Below are positions 22,539-25,134 of a stretch of 25,134 nt of DNA, one piece after another. The DNA is from Alphaproteobacteria bacterium (GTDB lineage Bacteria; Pseudomonadota; Alphaproteobacteria; Caulobacterales; Caulobacteraceae), in assembly GCA_018895795.1 (NCBI GenBank), contig JAHINZ010000175.1, positions 1-25,134 on the forward strand. The letters are read 5' to 3'. Below the pieces are notes generated by a model, which did no database searches, was not told the origin of the DNA, and worked only from the letters and a program-made list of their open reading frames with translations. How positions within the stretch are numbered: position 1 is the first letter of the stretch; the number at the start of each line of letters is the position of its first letter. A program made the translations under genes and the position numbers.

Positions 22539-23321
22539 TCAGAAGATCGAATAGCCGCCGTCGATGATCAGGGTGTCCCCCGAATGATAGGATGAGGCGT
22601 CGGAGGCCAGATAGACCGCCATGCCGCCGAAATCGGCGGGCTGCCCCCAGCGGCGGGCCGGAACGCGGGGGATGACCTTCTCGGCGAAGGCGGAATTGTC
22701 CTGAGCGCCGGCGGTCATGTCTGTGGCGATCCAGCCGGGCAGGATCGCGTTGGCGCGGACGCCGTAGCGGGCGTGCTCGACGGCGACGGACTTGATCATC
22801 GAGATCACCGCCCCCTTGGTGGCGGCGTAGGCCTCGTTGCGGGCCGCGCCCTCGATGGCGGCCAGCGAGGCGATCCCGACCAACGAGCCGCCCGGATCAC
22901 CGGCCTTGGCGCGGTCGACCATGTGGCGGCAGGCCTCGCGCAGGGTGAAGAACACCCCGTCCAGATTGACCGCCAGGATCTTGCGATAGACCTCGGTCTG
23001 CATGTCGACGAAGGACGGCGAGCCGAAGCCGACCCCGGCGTTGGCGAACACCGAATCGACCCGGCCCATGGCCTCGACCGCCTCGACCATGGCCTCGGCG
23101 ACCTGGGTCTCGTCGGAGACGTCGACGGTCTGGGCCTTGACCCGCACGCCGTGCTTGAGCAGTTCGCCCTCGGCGGCCTGGTTGCGCTCGGCGTTGGAGC
23201 CCCAGATCACGACGTCAGCGCCCGACTGGGCCAGGGCCGAGGCCATGCCCAGACCGATGCCGCGATTGCCGCCGGTGACCAGGGCCACCTTGCCGGCGAG
23301 ATTGAACGGCGCATAGGCCAT
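22539..23321 (-). CDS. SDR family oxidoreductase
   Basis: This 260-residue classical short-chain dehydrogenase/reductase has the cofactor motif TGGNRGIG (16-23), the NAG stretch (94-96), and the catalytic residues S152, Y165 and K169 in IASLAAIEGAARNEAYAATKG. The C-terminal DTLIIDGGYSIF is typical of the family. The residue after the second beta strand (WGSNAER) suggests NADP(H) could be accepted, but this is only inference. The ATG at 23321 has GGGAGA upstream; the frame open to 23381 adds a non-family peptide. Related proteins act on sugar alcohols, hydroxysteroids or 3-oxoacyl groups; the substrate here is unknown. It follows the M50 protease gene by 74 bases. Confidence 0.92.
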   Translation of the reverse strand: MAYAPFNLAGKVALVTGGNRGIGLGMASALAQSGADVVIWGSNAERNQAAEGELLKHGVRVKAQTVDVSDETQVAEAMVEAVEAMGRVDSVFANAGVGFGSPSFVDMQTEVYRKILAVNLDGVFFTLREACRHMVDRAKAGDPGGSLVGIASLAAIEGAARNEAYAATKGAVISMIKSVAVEHARYGVRANAILPGWIATDMTAGAQDNSAFAEKVIPRVPARRWGQPADFGGMAVYLASDASSYHSGDTLIIDGGYSIF

Positions 23322-23395
23322 GACACGTCTCCCATCTTGAACAGTTGTTTGAAGGAGAGGCGGGATGCGGCGGCGGGTCAAGGGCGCCGTAAGGT

Positions 23396-24181
23396 TCAGC
23401 CGCCGACCGGGCTCCAGAAATGGAAGGCGTCCCAGCCCGCGCCCATGGCCGGACCCGGCACGCCCAGAGCCCGGGCCAGGGCGATGGCCGGTCCGAAAAT
23501 CAGGCCGCTGGCCCCCGGAACAAAAAAGATCAGCGCGAACAGCGCCAGGAAACCGAACCGTTCGAACGGCGCCAGGCGGGCGCGCAGGCCGTCGGCCATG
23601 AACGGCCTTAGCACGCCATAGCCGTCCAGGCCCGGCACCGGCAGCAGGTTGAGAATCAGGGCGCTGGCCTGCAGCAGGCTCAGCAGGGCCAGGGCGTTGA
23701 ACAGCGGCGTTCCGGCCAGGCCCTGGCGGGTCATCAGGCCGATCCCCGCCGCGATCGCCAGCAGCACGACCAGCGTGCCCAGCGGGCCGGCCAGCGAGGC
23801 CAGGGACCGCCAGCCGCGGGTGCGCATCAGATCCTCGCGCAGATAGACCGCCCCGCCGGGAAAGCCGATGCCGCCCAGGGCCAGGGCGATCAGCGGGATC
23901 ACCAGGGTGGTCGACAGGTCGGAATATTTCAGCGGATCGAGGGTCAGATAGCCCTTGTCGATGATGGTGGTGTCGCCCGCCCGGTAGGCCACATAGGCAT
24001 GGCCGAATTCATGGATGCCGACGCTCAGCACCCAACTGGCGGCGACGAAGGCGAAGGTCAGCAGACCGGTCGCGCCGGGCAGAAGGACCAGGGCCGCGCC
24101 CAGGCCCACGCAGACCGCGATCAGGATCAGGGCGTTGGGGCTGAGCCGGCGGCTGGCGGGAGGGGCGTCAACGAGGGTCAT
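23396..24181 (-). CDS. Site-2 protease family (M50) membrane metalloprotease
   Basis: This 261-residue protein has about six hydrophobic segments and both hallmarks of the M50 intramembrane family: the zinc motif HEFGH (H57, E58, H61) within the second helix, and NLLPVPGLDG (178-187), which supplies the third zinc ligand D186. There is no PDZ or CBS domain, so it belongs to the short, poorly characterised site-2-protease-like group rather than RseP. The start lies three bases after the Nudix stop and has no separate Shine-Dalgarno sequence, so it is probably coupled to that gene. The substrate is unknown; the family cleaves membrane-embedded regulators or peptides. Confidence 0.92.
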   Translation of the reverse strand: MTLVDAPPASRRLSPNALILIAVCVGLGAALVLLPGATGLLTFAFVAASWVLSVGIHEFGHAYVAYRAGDTTIIDKGYLTLDPLKYSDLSTTLVIPLIALALGGIGFPGGAVYLREDLMRTRGWRSLASLAGPLGTLVVLLAIAAGIGLMTRQGLAGTPLFNALALLSLLQASALILNLLPVPGLDGYGVLRPFMADGLRARLAPFERFGFLALFALIFFVPGASGLIFGPAIALARALGVPGPAMGAGWDAFHFWSPVGG

Positions 24182-24184
24182 GGG

Positions 24185-24664
24185 TCAGGGATTGAGCATG
24201 GCGCCGGTCTTCGCGCCAGTCCCCCGGTCCGGTCCGGAGAACCGCTCATAGGTCTCGTGGATCACCCGCCGGGTCTCGTCCCACTCGACCAGGGCCATGG
24301 CCTCGTCCCGCGACACGAACCGCGCCTGCGCCGCGTCGTCGCCGGCCACCGGCTCACCCGCCGTCCAGCGGGCGGCATAGTCGATCAGGACGTAGTGGCG
24401 GGTGATGTCGCCGCCTTTCCCGTCAAGCGAGGGGCGCGCCGGAAAGACCCCGTCGATCACGTCGACCAGGGCCAGCAGCTCGGCCTCGACGCCGGTCTCC
24501 TCCATCAGTTCGCGCAGAGCGCCGGCGGCGGTCGTCTCGCCCCATTCCAGCCGCCCCCCGGGCAGGCTCCATTGGCCCAGCCGCGGCGGCGTCCCGCGCT
24601 GGATCAGCAGCACCTGATCGCCGCGCAGGCAGATCACCCCGACGGTCGGGACGGGGTGGGTCAT
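24185..24664 (-). CDS. Nudix hydrolase
   Basis: This 159-residue protein has a perfect Nudix box, G37-x5-E43-x7-R51-E52-L53-x-E55-E56-x-G58-V59, in GGRLEWGETTAAGALRELME and the residues after it. It starts MTHPVPTVGVICLRGDQVLL and contains QRGTPPRLGQWSLPGG, like the ADP-ribose/MutT-type hydrolases. The substrate is probably a nucleoside diphosphate linked to another group; which one cannot be told. The ATG at 24664 overlaps the patatin gene stop in ATGA, and the stop is three bases from the M50 gene start. The longer open frame to 24781 overlaps the patatin gene and is not used. Confidence 0.93.
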   Translation of the reverse strand: MTHPVPTVGVICLRGDQVLLIQRGTPPRLGQWSLPGGRLEWGETTAAGALRELMEETGVEAELLALVDVIDGVFPARPSLDGKGGDITRHYVLIDYAARWTAGEPVAGDDAAQARFVSRDEAMALVEWDETRRVIHETYERFSGPDRGTGAKTGAMLNP

Positions 24665-25134
24665 GGAAATCCGGCCTTCAGATCGAGGCTGGAGCGGACC
24701 CCGATCAGCGAGCCGCAATCGTTGAGCCAGGCGTCGGCGGCCTGGCGTCCGCGCTCTTTCAGATCGAGCAGGAAGCTCCACTCGGTATTGAACTTGCTCG
24801 ACAGCGCCAGGTCGGCCAGCGGCCCGTCGGCGGTGATCGCGTGGACCAGCATCTTGCGATAGTGGCCCTTGGCGGTGTCCTTCAGCAGGCCCTCGTCCAG
24901 CAGCTTCTGCACAAAGCCGATGGCCCGCATCTCCGCGGCCAGGGAGGCGTTGAAGGTGATCTCGTTGAGCCGGTCCATGATTTCGCCCGGCGACTTGGGC
25001 GTCTCGTCGCGGACGAACGGATTGAGGCTGACCACCAGGATGTCGTCGGGCGTGTCGTCATAGAACAGCGGCCACAGGGGCGGGTTGGCCAGGAAACCGC
25101 CGTCCCAATAGGGCTCGCCGTCGATCTCCACCGC
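24661..25134 (-). CDS. Patatin-like phospholipase, C-terminal part (runs off right edge)
   Basis: About 157 residues of the C-terminal part are visible, starting AVEIDGEPYWDGGFLANPP. The DGG there carries the aspartate of the patatin Ser-Asp dyad; the serine (GxSxG) lies beyond the window. The following region (DDILVVSLNPFVRDETPKSP, then SSKFNTEW and ERGRQAADAWL) resembles the DUF3734 region found C-terminal to patatin domains. Such proteins hydrolyse acyl esters of lipids. The stop overlaps the Nudix start by four bases. The frame is open to the window edge, so the start is not seen. Confidence 0.88.
   Translation of the reverse strand, partial: AVEIDGEPYWDGGFLANPPLWPLFYDDTPDDILVVSLNPFVRDETPKSPGEIMDRLNEITFNASLAAEMRAIGFVQKLLDEGLLKDTAKGHYRKMLVHAITADGPLADLALSSKFNTEWSFLLDLKERGRQAADAWLNDCGSLIGVRSSLDLKAGFP

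Noticed and set aside
1..25134. Search for CRISPR arrays, tRNA or rRNA genes, transposases, integrases and attachment sites
   Set aside because: No regularly spaced repeats, RNA gene signatures or active recombinase motifs were seen; the only recombinase-like protein lacks its catalytic residues and is not flanked by repeats.

Overview
The window looks like a chromosomal segment of a high-GC alphaproteobacterium, most likely a Caulobacterales member (Caulobacter or a close relative). The taxonomic call is inference. It rests on GC-rich third codon positions with long antisense shadow ORFs, use of GTG and TTG starts, a TIGR02301-like protein (an alphaproteobacterial family), and an ispH-thrB-rnhA gene run. 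No tRNA, rRNA, CRISPR array, insertion sequence or prophage was seen. Coding density is high, and no stretch over 300 bases lacks a gene.

Left part (1-5434, minus strand). Two small membrane-protein genes overlap at the left edge. Next comes a complete glycine cleavage operon, transcribed gcvT-gcvH-gcvPA-gcvPB, with the P-protein split into two subunits. It is headed by a recognisable promoter and a tandem (two-aptamer) glycine riboswitch, and it ends in a hairpin terminator. A dispersed-repeat-type hairpin sits inside the operon between gcvH and gcvPA.

Next (5461-10566, minus strand) are a large exported zinc metalloprotease, argS, and an exported protein whose stop overlaps the argS start.

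Middle (10730-14972, plus strand) holds ispH (isoprenoid synthesis), thrB (threonine synthesis), rnhA (RNase HI), a small protein with the fold signature of a serine-recombinase catalytic domain but without its catalytic residues, and a multi-pass transporter-like membrane protein.

Right-middle (15020-19625, mostly minus) holds a YadG/YadH-like ABC exporter pair, an NfeD/SPFH membrane-protein pair, a TIGR02301-like exported protein, a 69-residue plus-strand protein and a polytopic membrane protein. A Crp/Fnr-type regulator (plus strand, 19745-20509) follows.

Right part (20519-25134, minus strand) reads from the right edge as patatin-like phospholipase (partial), Nudix hydrolase, M50-type site-2 protease, SDR oxidoreductase, a 42-residue membrane protein, glutathione S-transferase and nitronate monooxygenase. 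The first three are tightly packed. Two genes in this part have leaders in which the Shine-Dalgarno sequence lies inside a hairpin. The one before the 42-residue gene is long, and its two imperfect pairs are G-U wobbles only in the RNA of the coding strand. This is the strongest candidate here for an undescribed regulatory element. Most other genes are ordinary housekeeping or conserved accessory genes.
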